Below, in pieces: positions 17,500 to 25,874 of a DNA stretch of 64,000 nt. The notes below the pieces were generated by a model that searched no databases, was not told the DNA's origin, and saw nothing but the letters and a program-made list of their open reading frames with translations. Both the position numbers and the translations under genes were made by a program. This DNA comes from Streptomyces gossypii (lineage in GTDB: Bacteria; Actinomycetota; Actinomycetes; Streptomycetales; Streptomycetaceae). Position 1 is the stretch's first letter; every line of letters starts with the position of its first letter. The stretch spans positions 62,001 through 126,000 of the forward strand of contig NZ_JAJAGO010000002.1 of assembly GCF_025165795.1 (NCBI RefSeq), in the 5' to 3' direction.

Positions 17500-19221
17500 A
17501 TGAGCGACGACGGCGCACAGGGAGCCGCGCAGTATCTGGGCCGTACGGTCGGCAGGGGCAGGTTCCAGCTCCAGAGCCTGCTCGGCGCGGGAGGCATGGC
17601 CTCGGTGTACCTGGCGTACGACTCGGTCCTCGACCGTCAGGTCGCGGTCAAGACCCTGCACACGGAGCTGGGCCGCGAGGCGTCCTTCCGGGAGCGCTTC
17701 CGCCGCGAGGCGCAGTCGGTCGCCAAGCTGACGCACACCAACATCGTCTCCGTCTACGACTCCGGCGAGGACGAGATCGACGGCTCGATGGTGCCGTACA
17801 TCGTCATGGAGTACGTCGAGGGCAAGCCACTGCGCACCGTGCTCGACGAGGACGTCGCGCAGTTCGGGGCGATGCCGGCCGACAAGGCGCTGAAGATCAC
17901 CAGCGATGTGCTGGCCGCGCTGGAGGTCAGCCACGAGATGGGGCTGGTCCACCGCGACATCAAGCCGGGCAACGTCATGGTGACGAAGCGCGGCGTCGTC
18001 AAGGTGATGGACTTCGGCATCGCGCGCGCCATGCAGTCCGGCGTGACCTCCATGACGCAGACGGGCATGGTCGTCGGCACTCCGCAGTACCTCTCGCCCG
18101 AGCAGGCGCTCGGCCGCGGCGTGGACGCCCGCTCCGACCTGTACTCGGTGGGCATCATGCTCTTCGAGCTGATGACCGGGCGGCTGCCGTTCGACGCCGA
18201 CTCCCCGCTGGCCATCGCCTACGCGCATGTGCAGGAAGAGCCGGTCGCGCCGTCGACGATCAACCAGGTGGTGCCCCCCGCCGTCGACGCGCTCGTCGCC
18301 CGCACCCTGAAGAAGAACCCGAACGAACGGTTCCCCTCCGCCGAGGCGATGCGCGACGAGTGCTCCCGGATCAGCGGCTCCGGCACCGCCTCGGGGGCGG
18401 CGCCGATCATCATCAGCGGCGGCCCGGCCGCCAGCGGAGCGGGCCTCGGCCAGTCCGTCTTCCCGCCCGTCAGCGACACCGGCACCCCGCCGCCGCCCGG
18501 CGTGCAGCAGCCGTACCAGCCCCAGCAGTACGGCGGCTACGGCCCGTCCACGCCGCCGCCCACCCCGGCGTACGGGCAGCAGGGGTACCCGACCCCGGCC
18601 CCGACGCCGTACGGACAGCAGCAGCACGGCGGCGGCGCGCAGACCCCGCCGCCGTACACGATGTCGCCCGCCGGGGCGCCGGGCGGCTCGCACGGCGGCG
18701 GCGGGAAGAACAACACGCCGATGCTGATAGGCGTCGCGGTGGTGGCCGTCGCGGTGGTCATCGCCGTGATCGTCGTCATGTCGACGAACAGCGGCGGGGG
18801 CGGCGAACCCGAGGCCGACGACAAGCCGACGTCCTCCTCCACGGAATCGGTCGAGCCCGGGGGCACGGGCGGTGACACCGGCGACACGGGTGACACCGGC
18901 ACGAGCAGTGAGCCCACCGAGGACGAGCAGTTCAAGGACGAGGACAAGACGAAGACCATCGACAGCACCGAGTGCACCGAGGCCAGGGACCACTACAGCG
19001 ACAAGGGCAAGCTGTACGTCCCGGAGTTCACGTACAAGAACCTCTCCTCGGTCAAGGAGTGCATCCGCAAGGCGGGCTGGAAGCTGGGCGAGGTCACCGA
19101 GGAAGACGAGAACGTCTGGGGCAAGAACATGGTCCTGGAGCAGACCCCGGACAGTCTCGACGGCTTCGACCCCGAGAGCGACAAGATCGACCTGACCGTC
19201 TCGACCGGCCAGCCGGGCTGA
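17500..19221 (+). CDS. Membrane Ser/Thr protein kinase with single PASTA-like domain
   Basis: The 573-residue kinase starts MSDDGAQGAAQYLG behind AAGGGGGAAG. The catalytic domain (about 20-285) has LGAGGMASVY, Lys51, HRDIKPGN (151-158) and DFG (171-173). A Pro/Gln/Tyr-rich linker, one transmembrane helix near 407-427 and an acidic Thr/Glu stretch follow. The last 65 residues (VPEFTYKNLSSVKECIRKAGWKLG...) resemble one PASTA repeat, the muropeptide-sensing module of PknB. It has two cysteines outside the membrane. Confidence 0.93.
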   Translation: MSDDGAQGAAQYLGRTVGRGRFQLQSLLGAGGMASVYLAYDSVLDRQVAVKTLHTELGREASFRERFRREAQSVAKLTHTNIVSVYDSGEDEIDGSMVPYIVMEYVEGKPLRTVLDEDVAQFGAMPADKALKITSDVLAALEVSHEMGLVHRDIKPGNVMVTKRGVVKVMDFGIARAMQSGVTSMTQTGMVVGTPQYLSPEQALGRGVDARSDLYSVGIMLFELMTGRLPFDADSPLAIAYAHVQEEPVAPSTINQVVPPAVDALVARTLKKNPNERFPSAEAMRDECSRISGSGTASGAAPIIISGGPAASGAGLGQSVFPPVSDTGTPPPPGVQQPYQPQQYGGYGPSTPPPTPAYGQQGYPTPAPTPYGQQQHGGGAQTPPPYTMSPAGAPGGSHGGGGKNNTPMLIGVAVVAVAVVIAVIVVMSTNSGGGGEPEADDKPTSSSTESVEPGGTGGDTGDTGDTGTSSEPTEDEQFKDEDKTKTIDSTECTEARDHYSDKGKLYVPEFTYKNLSSVKECIRKAGWKLGEVTEEDENVWGKNMVLEQTPDSLDGFDPESDKIDLTVSTGQPG

Positions 19222-19244
19222 GCACACGACTGACTCCGCTGCTG

Positions 19245-19294
19245 CACGCACGTGGCCCCGGCACCCTCTCGGGTGTGCCGGGGCCACGTGCGTG
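19245..19294. terminator. Hairpin terminator between convergent genes
   Basis: A perfect 20-base stem (19245-19264 with 19275-19294) with a 10-base loop lies 24 bases after the kinase stop. It stands between two tail-to-tail genes, so it can serve both directions. Confidence 0.88.
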
Positions 19295-19358
19295 TGCGGG
19301 TTGCTGTGGGCGGTACGGGCTCAGAGCGTCGGGCTGAGAGCTGGCTCAGGGGACGGGC

Positions 19359-19925
19359 TCAGAGGTACGGGCCACCGGAGCGGGCGTGCCCCTGCTCACC
19401 CATGTCCGGCATGTCGTCCGGCAGCGAACCGGGCGGCAGCGCCCTGCGCATCTGCTCCAGCTGCGCACGGGCCGCCATCTGCTGGGCGAACAACGCCGTC
19501 TGGATGCCGTGGAACAACCCTTCCAGCCATCCGACCAGCTGGGCCTGCGCGATGCGCAGTTCGGCCTCCGTGGGCACGCCCTCGTCCGTGAAGGGCAGGG
19601 AGAGGCGCTCCAGCTCCTCGATCAGCTCCGGCGCGAGACCGTCCTCCAGCTCCTTGACGGAGCTGGAGTGGATCTCCTTGAGGCGCACCCGGCTCGCCTC
19701 GTCCAGCGGGGCGGCCTTCACCTCTTCCAGCAGTTGCTTGATCATGCTGCCGATCCGCATCACCTTCGCGGGCTGTTCGACCATCTCCGTCACGGGGACC
19801 TCAGCCTGCTCGTCGGCTTCTCCCTCGCCGCCCTTGGTGGCAGCACTACCGAGAGCCATCCCATCCGGGCCGACGACCAAGACGTGTGGACTCTCCTGCG
19901 ACCGTTCCTTGTTCGGCTGTGTCAT
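19359..19925 (-). CDS. bpa: Bacterial proteasome activator Bpa/PafE
   Basis: The 188-residue helical protein has the Bpa core (about 50-165: MVEQPAKVMRIGSMIKQLLEEVKAAPLDEASRVRLKEIHSSSVKELEDGLAPEL). It ends GGPYL, equivalent to the C-terminal GQYL-type (HbYX-like) tail that docks into the 20S proteasome alpha ring in Mycobacterium. It opens the proteasome gate without ATP. ATG 19925 gives the expected length. The proteasome genes themselves are not in the window. Confidence 0.92.
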   Translation of the reverse strand: MTQPNKERSQESPHVLVVGPDGMALGSAATKGGEGEADEQAEVPVTEMVEQPAKVMRIGSMIKQLLEEVKAAPLDEASRVRLKEIHSSSVKELEDGLAPELIEELERLSLPFTDEGVPTEAELRIAQAQLVGWLEGLFHGIQTALFAQQMAARAQLEQMRRALPPGSLPDDMPDMGEQGHARSGGPYL

Positions 19926-20023
19926 ACCCCTATTCTGCCTTCCTGCCCCTCGCAACGCCGCGCTCAGGGCACTCGCGGGCCGCCGGCGGCCGGGGCGGCG
20001 CAGGCGGAACAGCCCGGTGCCGC

Positions 20024-20707
20024 TCAGGAGCGGCGCAGGCGCAGCGCCAGGAAGGCCAGGCCGAGACCGAGCGAGGCCAGACCCGCCCCCAGCGGCAGCA
20101 CGGGCAGGATCTGCCCCGTGCTGCCCGGCACCGGATCCACCTCACCGGCCTCCCCGGCGTCACCGAACGCCTGCCCGGGACCACGCCCCCGCTCCGACTG
20201 CGCCAGCGTCCGCCCCGGCTCCGCCGGAGTGGACGCCACGGGCGCCGGGCTCCACGGCTCCGCCCCCGCCGCGTGCTCGCGACGAGCGGGGCCGCCGGAA
20301 CGGCGCGCCTGCTGTGCGTGCCCTGCGTGATCAGGGCGCTCGGCATCATCAGGGCGCTCTGCCTGATCAGGGCGCTCTGCCTGATCAGAACGTTCTGCGT
20401 GCTCCGCCTGCCCCGATGCCCGCGCCGACGGCTTCGCGGCGGGTGCCGCCTCATGGCCTGCCGGGCGCCCCATGGCAGCCCCACCGGGCCGCAGCGGCGC
20501 CGGCAGGGAGGGGAGCGCGCCCGGCGACTCCCACCACACCACGGCTCCGTGCGCGCTCCGCGTCTCCGCCGCGCGACCGCCCCCGGAGGGCCGGTCCGCC
20601 GGACCGGCGGCTCCCGAGGGCACCGCCGGGAGCATGCCCACGGCAGCACAACTCAGCAGGGTTACCCCGGCGACCGCAGCGCACCGATGGCGACGAGGGT
20701 TACCCAT
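20024..20707 (-). CDS. Secreted, C-terminally membrane-anchored low-complexity protein
   Basis: The 227-residue protein has a signal peptide (about 1-33, AAVAGVTLLSCAAVGMLPAVPSGA), a Pro/Ala/Gly-rich body with repeated AERPDQ hexapeptides at about 100-125, and a C-terminal hydrophobic helix followed by LRLRRS. No LPXTG-type sortase site is visible before the helix, so it is probably a simple membrane anchor. GGGAGGGAACAGCA precedes the ATG. Function unknown. Confidence 0.75.
   Translation of the reverse strand: MGNPRRHRCAAVAGVTLLSCAAVGMLPAVPSGAAGPADRPSGGGRAAETRSAHGAVVWWESPGALPSLPAPLRPGGAAMGRPAGHEAAPAAKPSARASGQAEHAERSDQAERPDQAERPDDAERPDHAGHAQQARRSGGPARREHAAGAEPWSPAPVASTPAEPGRTLAQSERGRGPGQAFGDAGEAGEVDPVPGSTGQILPVLPLGAGLASLGLGLAFLALRLRRS
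20331..20402. repeat. Four 18-base tandem repeats inside the anchored-protein gene
   Basis: Units start with TCAGGGCGCT at 20331, 20349 and 20367, and a diverged copy starts at 20385. They encode the AERxDx hexapeptides of the predicted surface protein. The repeat is in-frame (18 bases), so copy changes keep the reading frame. Confidence 0.85.
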
Positions 20708-20806
20708 TGCTGTTCCCTCCCGTGCCGGACCCGTTCAACGGCGTAACCAGCGTCACACAGTTACCCGAATGCGGCATCTCGGACACCGGTCGGCACGAGC
20801 AGAGGC

Positions 20807-20836
20807 CGGGACGGGGGCGGGGGCGGGGACGGGGGC
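20807..20836 (+). other. G-run tract with quadruplex potential
   Basis: Five runs of three to five G's are separated by single A or C bases (CCGGGACGGGGGCGGGGG...). The tract lies just beyond the stop of the quinone oxidoreductase gene. On the plus strand it meets the simple G3+N1-7 rule for a G-quadruplex. A role in termination is only inference. Confidence 0.5.
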
Positions 20837-20839
20837 CCG

Positions 20840-21817
20840 TCAGAGCGTCAGCACGACCTTGCCGACATGGGTACTCTCATCCAGCACCCGGTGCGCCTGC
20901 CCCGCCTCCCGCATCGGCAGCGTACGGTCCACCACCGGACGCACCCGCCCGTCCGACAGCAGCGGCCAGACGTGTTCGCGTACGGCCGCGACGATCGCCG
21001 CCTTCTCGTCGGCCGGACGCGCCCGCAGCGAAGTCGCCGTCACCGCACCCCGCTTGGCCAGCAGCGCCCCCAGGTTCAGTTCGCCCTTGGTGCCGCCCTG
21101 CATGCCGATGACGGCCAGCCGCCCGTTGACGGCGAGCGCCCGCACATTGGGCTCCAGATACTTGGCGCCCATGAGATCGAGGATGACGTCCGCGCCGTGG
21201 CCGTCCGTCGCCGCGCGAAGCTCCGCCACGAAGTCCTGCTCGCGGTAGTTGATCAGGATGTCGGCGCCCAGCTCCGCGCACCGCTCCAACTTCTCCGCGC
21301 TGCCCGCCGTGACGGCGACCCGCGCGCCGACCGCCTTCGCCAGCTGTACGGCCATCGTGCCGACGCCGCTGGAGCCGCCGTGCACCAACACCGTCTCGCC
21401 GGGACGCAGATGGGCGATCATGAAGACGTTCGACCAGACCGTGCACGTCACCTCCGGCAGCGCCGCCGCCTCCGGGAGGGAGACGCCACCCGGCACCGGA
21501 AGCAGCTGACCGACGGGCACGGCGACCATCGAGGCGTACCCGCCGCCGGAGAGCAGCGCGCACACCTCGTCGCCGACCGCCCAGTTGCTCACCCCCGGTC
21601 CGAGCGCGACGATCCGCCCCGCGCACTCCAGTCCGGGATAGGGCGAGGCGCCGGGCGGCGGGTCGTAGAAGCCCTGCCGCTGGAGGAGATCGGCCCGGTT
21701 GACGGCACTCGCCGCCACCTCGACCAGAACTTCGCCGTCACTCGGCACAGGGTCGGGAACCTCCGCCCACACCAGGGCTTCTGGTCCCCCCGGTTCGGGG
21801 ATCGTGATCGCATACAT
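20840..21817 (-). CDS. NAD(P)H-quinone oxidoreductase, PIG3/QOR family
   Basis: This 325-residue medium-chain dehydrogenase-like enzyme lacks the zinc ligands. It has AASAVNRADLLQRQGFYDPPPGASPYPGLECAG (QOR/PIG3 N-terminal signature) and VLVHGGSSGVGTMAVQLAK as the NADPH-binding loop. It reduces quinones by one electron in characterised homologues. ATG 21817 gives the family length. Confidence 0.92.
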   Translation of the reverse strand: MYAITIPEPGGPEALVWAEVPDPVPSDGEVLVEVAASAVNRADLLQRQGFYDPPPGASPYPGLECAGRIVALGPGVSNWAVGDEVCALLSGGGYASMVAVPVGQLLPVPGGVSLPEAAALPEVTCTVWSNVFMIAHLRPGETVLVHGGSSGVGTMAVQLAKAVGARVAVTAGSAEKLERCAELGADILINYREQDFVAELRAATDGHGADVILDLMGAKYLEPNVRALAVNGRLAVIGMQGGTKGELNLGALLAKRGAVTATSLRARPADEKAAIVAAVREHVWPLLSDGRVRPVVDRTLPMREAGQAHRVLDESTHVGKVVLTL

Positions 21818-21924
21818 GCCGCCGACGCTACGCCTGGAAACGCCGGCGGTGGCAACACCTCACAGAGCCTGTAGGGCGCGTCGGCTGCCGGGGCCGACGG
21901 AATCGGTCGACGCTGCGGCCATGA

Positions 21925-22959
21925 TCAGCCCCGAAGCGTGGTCGAAGCGTCGACCGATCCGCGAGGCGTGGCCAGGAGCTCGAGCGTGTCGATCACGCGG
22001 TTCGAGAAACCCCACTCGTTGTCGTACCAGGCGACCACCTTGACGTGGCGGCCGTCGACGCGGGTGAGAGCCGAGTCGAAGATCGCCGAGGCGGGGTTGC
22101 CCGTGATGTCGGAAGACACGAGCGGGTCGTCCGAGTATTCGAGGACGCCCGCGAGCGGCCCCTCCGCTGCGGCGCGGTACGCCGCCAGCACGTCGTCACG
22201 CGTCACGTCGCGCCCGACGGTCGCGTTGAGTTCGACGATCGAGCCCACCGGCACCGGCACCCGGATCGAGTCGCCCGACAACTTGCCCTCGAGGTTCGGC
22301 AGCACGAGGCCGATCGCCTTGGCGGCGCCCGTCGTGGTCGGCACGATGTTGACAGCGGCGGCGCGGGCGCGGCGCGCGTCGCGGTGCGGACCATCCTGCA
22401 GGTTCTGCTCCTGCGTGTAGGCGTGCACCGTCGTCATGAAGCCGTGCTCGACAGCGGCGAGCTCGTCGAGCACCGCGGCCAGCGGCGCGAGCGCGTTGGT
22501 CGTGCACGAGGCGTTCGAAATGATCGTGTGCACGTCCGGGTCGTACGCGCCGGTGTTGACCCCGAACGCGAGCGTGACGTCGGCGCCGTCCGAGGGCGCA
22601 CCGATCAGTACCTTCTTCGCGCCCGCGTCGAGGTGGGCACGGGCGGCCGTCGCCGACGTGAAGCGGCCGGTCGCCTCCAGCACGAGGTCGACGCCGAGCT
22701 CGGCCCACGGCAGCCGGGCCGGTTCGCGTTCGGCGAGCACCGTGATGCGACGGCCGTCGACGACGAGGGCGTCCCCGTCGGCGGTCACCGGCCGGCCGAG
22801 GCGGCCCGCCGTCGTGTCGTAGGCGAGCAGCCGCGCGAGGGTGGCGGGCTCCGTGAGGTCGTTGACGGCGACGATCTCGAGGTCGCTGCCGCGTTCGAGC
22901 AGGGCGCGCAGCACGTTGCGTCCGATGCGGCCGAATCCGTTGATGGCGATGCGAGTCAT
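21925..22959 (-). CDS. gap: Glyceraldehyde-3-phosphate dehydrogenase, type I
   Basis: The 344-residue GAPDH starts MTRIAINGFGRIGRNVLRAL, with catalytic Cys152 in SNASCTTN and the partner His in MTTVHAYT. Asp in AVNDL fits NAD preference. AAGGGACACC precedes ATG 22959. It is probably not the main glycolytic copy: it has no pgk or tpi neighbour and follows a GlxA-type regulator on the same strand with a gap of about 145 bases. It may be a conditional second GAPDH. Confidence 0.92.
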   Translation of the reverse strand: MTRIAINGFGRIGRNVLRALLERGSDLEIVAVNDLTEPATLARLLAYDTTAGRLGRPVTADGDALVVDGRRITVLAEREPARLPWAELGVDLVLEATGRFTSATAARAHLDAGAKKVLIGAPSDGADVTLAFGVNTGAYDPDVHTIISNASCTTNALAPLAAVLDELAAVEHGFMTTVHAYTQEQNLQDGPHRDARRARAAAVNIVPTTTGAAKAIGLVLPNLEGKLSGDSIRVPVPVGSIVELNATVGRDVTRDDVLAAYRAAAEGPLAGVLEYSDDPLVSSDITGNPASAIFDSALTRVDGRHVKVVAWYDNEWGFSNRVIDTLELLATPRGSVDASTTLRG

Positions 22960-23104
22960 GGTGGTGTCCCTTCGGTTCACCCCCAGGTTCGCGCGCGGCA
23001 TCCGGCCGTGGCAGCGGAGAGAACGCCACGGTTCGAAAGGATCGCGCCACGGGGTGCGGGGGCCCGTGGGGCCCCGGGCGAGGTGCGGGGCGGTCAGCCG
23101 CCCG

Positions 23105-24061
23105 CTACTCGCCCTGGGCGAAGGTGCGCCGGTATTCGCTCGGCGTGGTGGCGAGGATGCGCTGGAAGTGCAGCCGCAGATTCGCGCCCGTGCCGAGGCC
23201 GACATCGGCGGCGATCTGCTCGACGCTCCGCTCCGAACGCTCGAGCAGCTCACGGGCCGCGTCGACGCGGGCGCGCATGACCCACTGCATCGGCGTGTAC
23301 CCGGTCTCCTTGACGAAGCGGCGCGAGAACGTGCGCGGCGACACGGCCGCATGCCGGGCGAGCAGCTCCAGGGTCAGGGGCTCGCCGAGCCGGTAAAGCG
23401 CCCACTCGCGCGTGGCCGCGAACCGCTCGCCGAGCGGCTCGGGCACGCTGCGCGGCACGTACTGCGCCTGACCGCCGCTGCGGTAGGGGGCCGCGACCAG
23501 GCGCCGGGCCGCGTGGTTCGACGCGGCCACCCCGAGGTCGCCGCGCAGAATGTGCAGGCACAGGTCGATGCCCGAGGCCGCGCCGGCCGACGTCAGCACG
23601 CTGCCCTCGTCGACGAACAGCACGTTCTCGTCGACCTGAACGCGCGGATGCCTCGCCGCGAGCGCACGCGCGTAGTGCCAGTGCGTCGTGGCGCGCCTGC
23701 CGTCGAGCAAGCCCGTCGCGGCGAGCGCGAAGGCGCCCGTCGAGATGGCGGCGAGCCTCGCACCCCGCTCATGTGCGGCGACCAGCGCGTCGACGACGGC
23801 CTGCGGCGGATCGTCGCGGTCAGGGAACCGGTAGCCGGGGATGAAGACGATGTCGGCCCACGCCAGCGCGTCGAGGCCGTGGGACACGTGGTACGACAGG
23901 CCGTCGCCGCCGGTCACCAGGCCGGGTGCCGCCCCGCACACCCACATCTCGTACGGCATGCTCGCGCGGGTCGTGAACACCTGTGCGGGGATGCCGACAT
24001 CGAGCGGCTTCGCACCTTCGAGCACAAGGACGGCGACGCGATGCGGGCGGGAGGCTGGCAC
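23105..24061 (-). CDS. GlxA-family AraC-type transcriptional regulator
   Basis: The 318-residue protein has an N-terminal DJ-1/PfpI-like domain (about 8-185, VAVLVLEGAKPLDVGIPAQVF) and a C-terminal pair of AraC helix-turn-helix motifs (ELLARHAAVSPRTFSRRFVKETG, QIAADVGLG). The nucleophile elbow reads AISTGAFALA: the Cys of catalytic DJ-1 enzymes is Ser, so it is a sensor, not an enzyme. The start is GTG. It probably regulates the following GAPDH gene. Confidence 0.9.
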   Translation of the reverse strand: MPASRPHRVAVLVLEGAKPLDVGIPAQVFTTRASMPYEMWVCGAAPGLVTGGDGLSYHVSHGLDALAWADIVFIPGYRFPDRDDPPQAVVDALVAAHERGARLAAISTGAFALAATGLLDGRRATTHWHYARALAARHPRVQVDENVLFVDEGSVLTSAGAASGIDLCLHILRGDLGVAASNHAARRLVAAPYRSGGQAQYVPRSVPEPLGERFAATREWALYRLGEPLTLELLARHAAVSPRTFSRRFVKETGYTPMQWVMRARVDAARELLERSERSVEQIAADVGLGTGANLRLHFQRILATTPSEYRRTFAQGE

Positions 24062-24082
24062 GGCGAACAGGGTACGTCGGCC

Positions 24083-24124
24083 CTCCGGGCTCCGGGCTCC
24101 GGGCTCCGGGCTCCGGGCTCCGGG
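24083..24124. repeat. Six exact 7-base tandem repeats
   Basis: CTCCGGG is repeated six times between the start of the GlxA-type gene and the end of the lipoprotein gene. Because it lies just upstream of the regulator's GTG, copy number could alter promoter or leader spacing. Confidence 0.95.
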
Positions 24125-24125
24125 C

Positions 24126-24674
24126 CTAACCGGAGACGAGGCGGAGGATCGCGGTGCCGTCCGCGCCGGAGAGGAGGTGCACCCCGACGGTGCCCTTCTC
24201 CTTCGCCGGTGGCTCGCCCGCCGGGCCGCAGCTGCCGCTGCTGCCGCCCTGGTAGATGGTGGCCGTGCAGCCCGTACCCGGACCGCTGGTCTCGGAACTG
24301 GTCTCGCTGCCGTTGTTCTTGGTGCCCAGGGTGACCTTGTAGCCGATCTCGTCCTTCCCGACCTTGGTCAGGGCGAGCTTGGCAGGGCCCTCGAAGACGT
24401 CCAGATTGATCGTCACCGGTTTGGACACCGCGATCTCGCAGTTCCCGTCCGTGCAGGCGGCGGTGTCGGTGCCGTCCGCGGCCGTCGGGGCGGGTGACGA
24501 CTTCGGCTTCGGCTTCGGTGAGGCGTCGGCGCTGCCGGAGGCGGCGGGCTTGGCGTCGTCACCGGAGTCGTCGTCCGAATCACCGCAACCGGCCGCAGCC
24601 AGCACGGTGAGCGCCGCCAGCAGAGCACCGGCCGCCGCCCGTCGTGTACGTCCCGCCGTCGTCAAGTTCGGCAT
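24126..24674 (-). CDS. Secreted lipoprotein of unknown function
   Basis: The 182-residue protein has an arginine-containing signal peptide and lipobox LAAAGC, then a Ser/Asp/Lys/Pro-rich spacer and a compact beta-rich domain with four cysteines (CTDGNCEI, GTGCTATIYQ, GSCGPAG). ATG 24674 (MPNLTTAGRT) is preferred over an upstream ATG because it gives a normal signal peptide. It is likely anchored on the outer membrane face; no family was recognised. Confidence 0.75.
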   Translation of the reverse strand: MPNLTTAGRTRRAAAGALLAALTVLAAAGCGDSDDDSGDDAKPAASGSADASPKPKPKSSPAPTAADGTDTAACTDGNCEIAVSKPVTINLDVFEGPAKLALTKVGKDEIGYKVTLGTKNNGSETSSETSGPGTGCTATIYQGGSSGSCGPAGEPPAKEKGTVGVHLLSGADGTAILRLVSG

Positions 24675-24800
24675 GGAGAAGGGCCCTTCGCGCACGTCTT
24701 TAGAGCTCGGGGGTCGAGCTTAGCGAGCGGAGCCCGAGGGAGGTACCGCGCGCACCTGTTCGCCGTGTACCGAACCGCAGACCCCAGAGCCTGGGACGGC

Positions 24801-25874
24801 CTACCCCGAGGCCGTTCTGGGGGAGGGGGTGGAGCGGTGGATGACAACGACGCGGTCGGTCAGTTCGAGCCGGGCCGCCTCCGGGTCGTCGAAGCCCAGC
24901 AGGCGGTGGCCCCGTACGACCGTGACCACCAGGTCCGCGCACTCGCGCGGTGAACCGCCCGCCTCCGCCTTGGTCACCGGACGTTCACTGAGGCTGAGGC
25001 CGGTGCCCTGCTGGATGAGGTCTTCCATGACCGAGCTGGCGTTCGGGCTGAGGACGGAGAGGCCCAGCAGGCGCCCCGCAGCGCTGGAGCTCATGATGAC
25101 CGCGTCGGCGCCGGACTGCCGGAGCAGCGGCGCGTTCTCCTCCTCCCGCACGGCCGCGACGATCCGCAGCTGCTGCTTGAGCTGCCGGGCCGTCAGGATC
25201 ACCAGCACGGCGGTGTCGTCGCGCTGCGGAGCGACCACGATCTGCTTGGCCCGCTGCACCTCCGCCCGCACCAGCACCTCGCTCCGGGTCGCGTCGCCCA
25301 CCACCCCGGCGTAACCCTGCTCGGTCGCCGCCTTGATCACATGGTGGCTCGGATCGATCAGCACAAGCCGGTCTTTGGGCGTACCCGTGGTCAGCAGCGT
25401 CTGCGCCGCGGACCGGCCCTTGGTGCCGAATCCGACGATGACGGTGTGATCGCGCAAGGCGGACCTCCAGCGCCCCTGGCGCCACTGCTCGCGGGTGCGC
25501 TCGGTGAGGACTTCGAGCGTGGTGCCGACGAGGATGATCAGGAACAGGACACGGAGCGGCGTGATGAGCAGGATGTTGACGAGGCGGGCACCGTCACTGA
25601 CCGGGGCGATGTCGCCGTAACCGGTGGTGGAGAGGGTGACGGTCGTGTAGTAGAGGGCGTCGATGAAGCCGACCGTGCCGTCGTCGCTGTCGGAGTAGTC
25701 CTCGCGGTCCAGATAGACGAGCAGCACCGTCGCCCACAGCACGGCGAACGCCGCCAGCAGCCGCCGCCCGACCTGCCGCATCGGGCCGACACTGGGGCGC
25801 GGCAGCAGGATGTTCTGATCGGCGGAATCCCGCCGGGACTTCCCCGACTCCTTGCGCGACTTGGGCACGATCAC
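24801..25874 (-). CDS. Two-helix K+ channel with RCK (TrkA-N) domains
   Basis: The 357-residue channel subunit has a first membrane helix (about 37-55), a pore loop with selectivity filter TTGYGD (83-88) and a second helix (about 100-118). A cytoplasmic Rossmann RCK domain (VIVGFGTKGRSAAQTLL, binding NAD or other nucleotides) follows, then a second RCK-like lobe. Its GTG start overlaps the moeA stop as GTGA, so it is the last gene of the bkd-mob-moe unit. The link between a K+ channel and molybdenum-cofactor genes is unexplained. Confidence 0.92.
   Translation of the reverse strand: MIVPKSRKESGKSRRDSADQNILLPRPSVGPMRQVGRRLLAAFAVLWATVLLVYLDREDYSDSDDGTVGFIDALYYTTVTLSTTGYGDIAPVSDGARLVNILLITPLRVLFLIILVGTTLEVLTERTREQWRQGRWRSALRDHTVIVGFGTKGRSAAQTLLTTGTPKDRLVLIDPSHHVIKAATEQGYAGVVGDATRSEVLVRAEVQRAKQIVVAPQRDDTAVLVILTARQLKQQLRIVAAVREEENAPLLRQSGADAVIMSSSAAGRLLGLSVLSPNASSVMEDLIQQGTGLSLSERPVTKAEAGGSPRECADLVVTVVRGHRLLGFDDPEAARLELTDRVVVIHRSTPSPRTASG

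Noticed and set aside
17344..19287. Long minus-strand frame opposite the PASTA kinase
   Set aside because: It is a shadow of the kinase reading frame with repetitive Arg/His/Asp text.
24699..24815. Inverted repeats around the end of the K+ channel gene as a terminator
   Set aside because: ACGGCCT/AGGCCGT (24796-24815) overlaps the coding end, and the outer CTCGGG/CCCGAG pair is short; not convincing enough to list as a feature.
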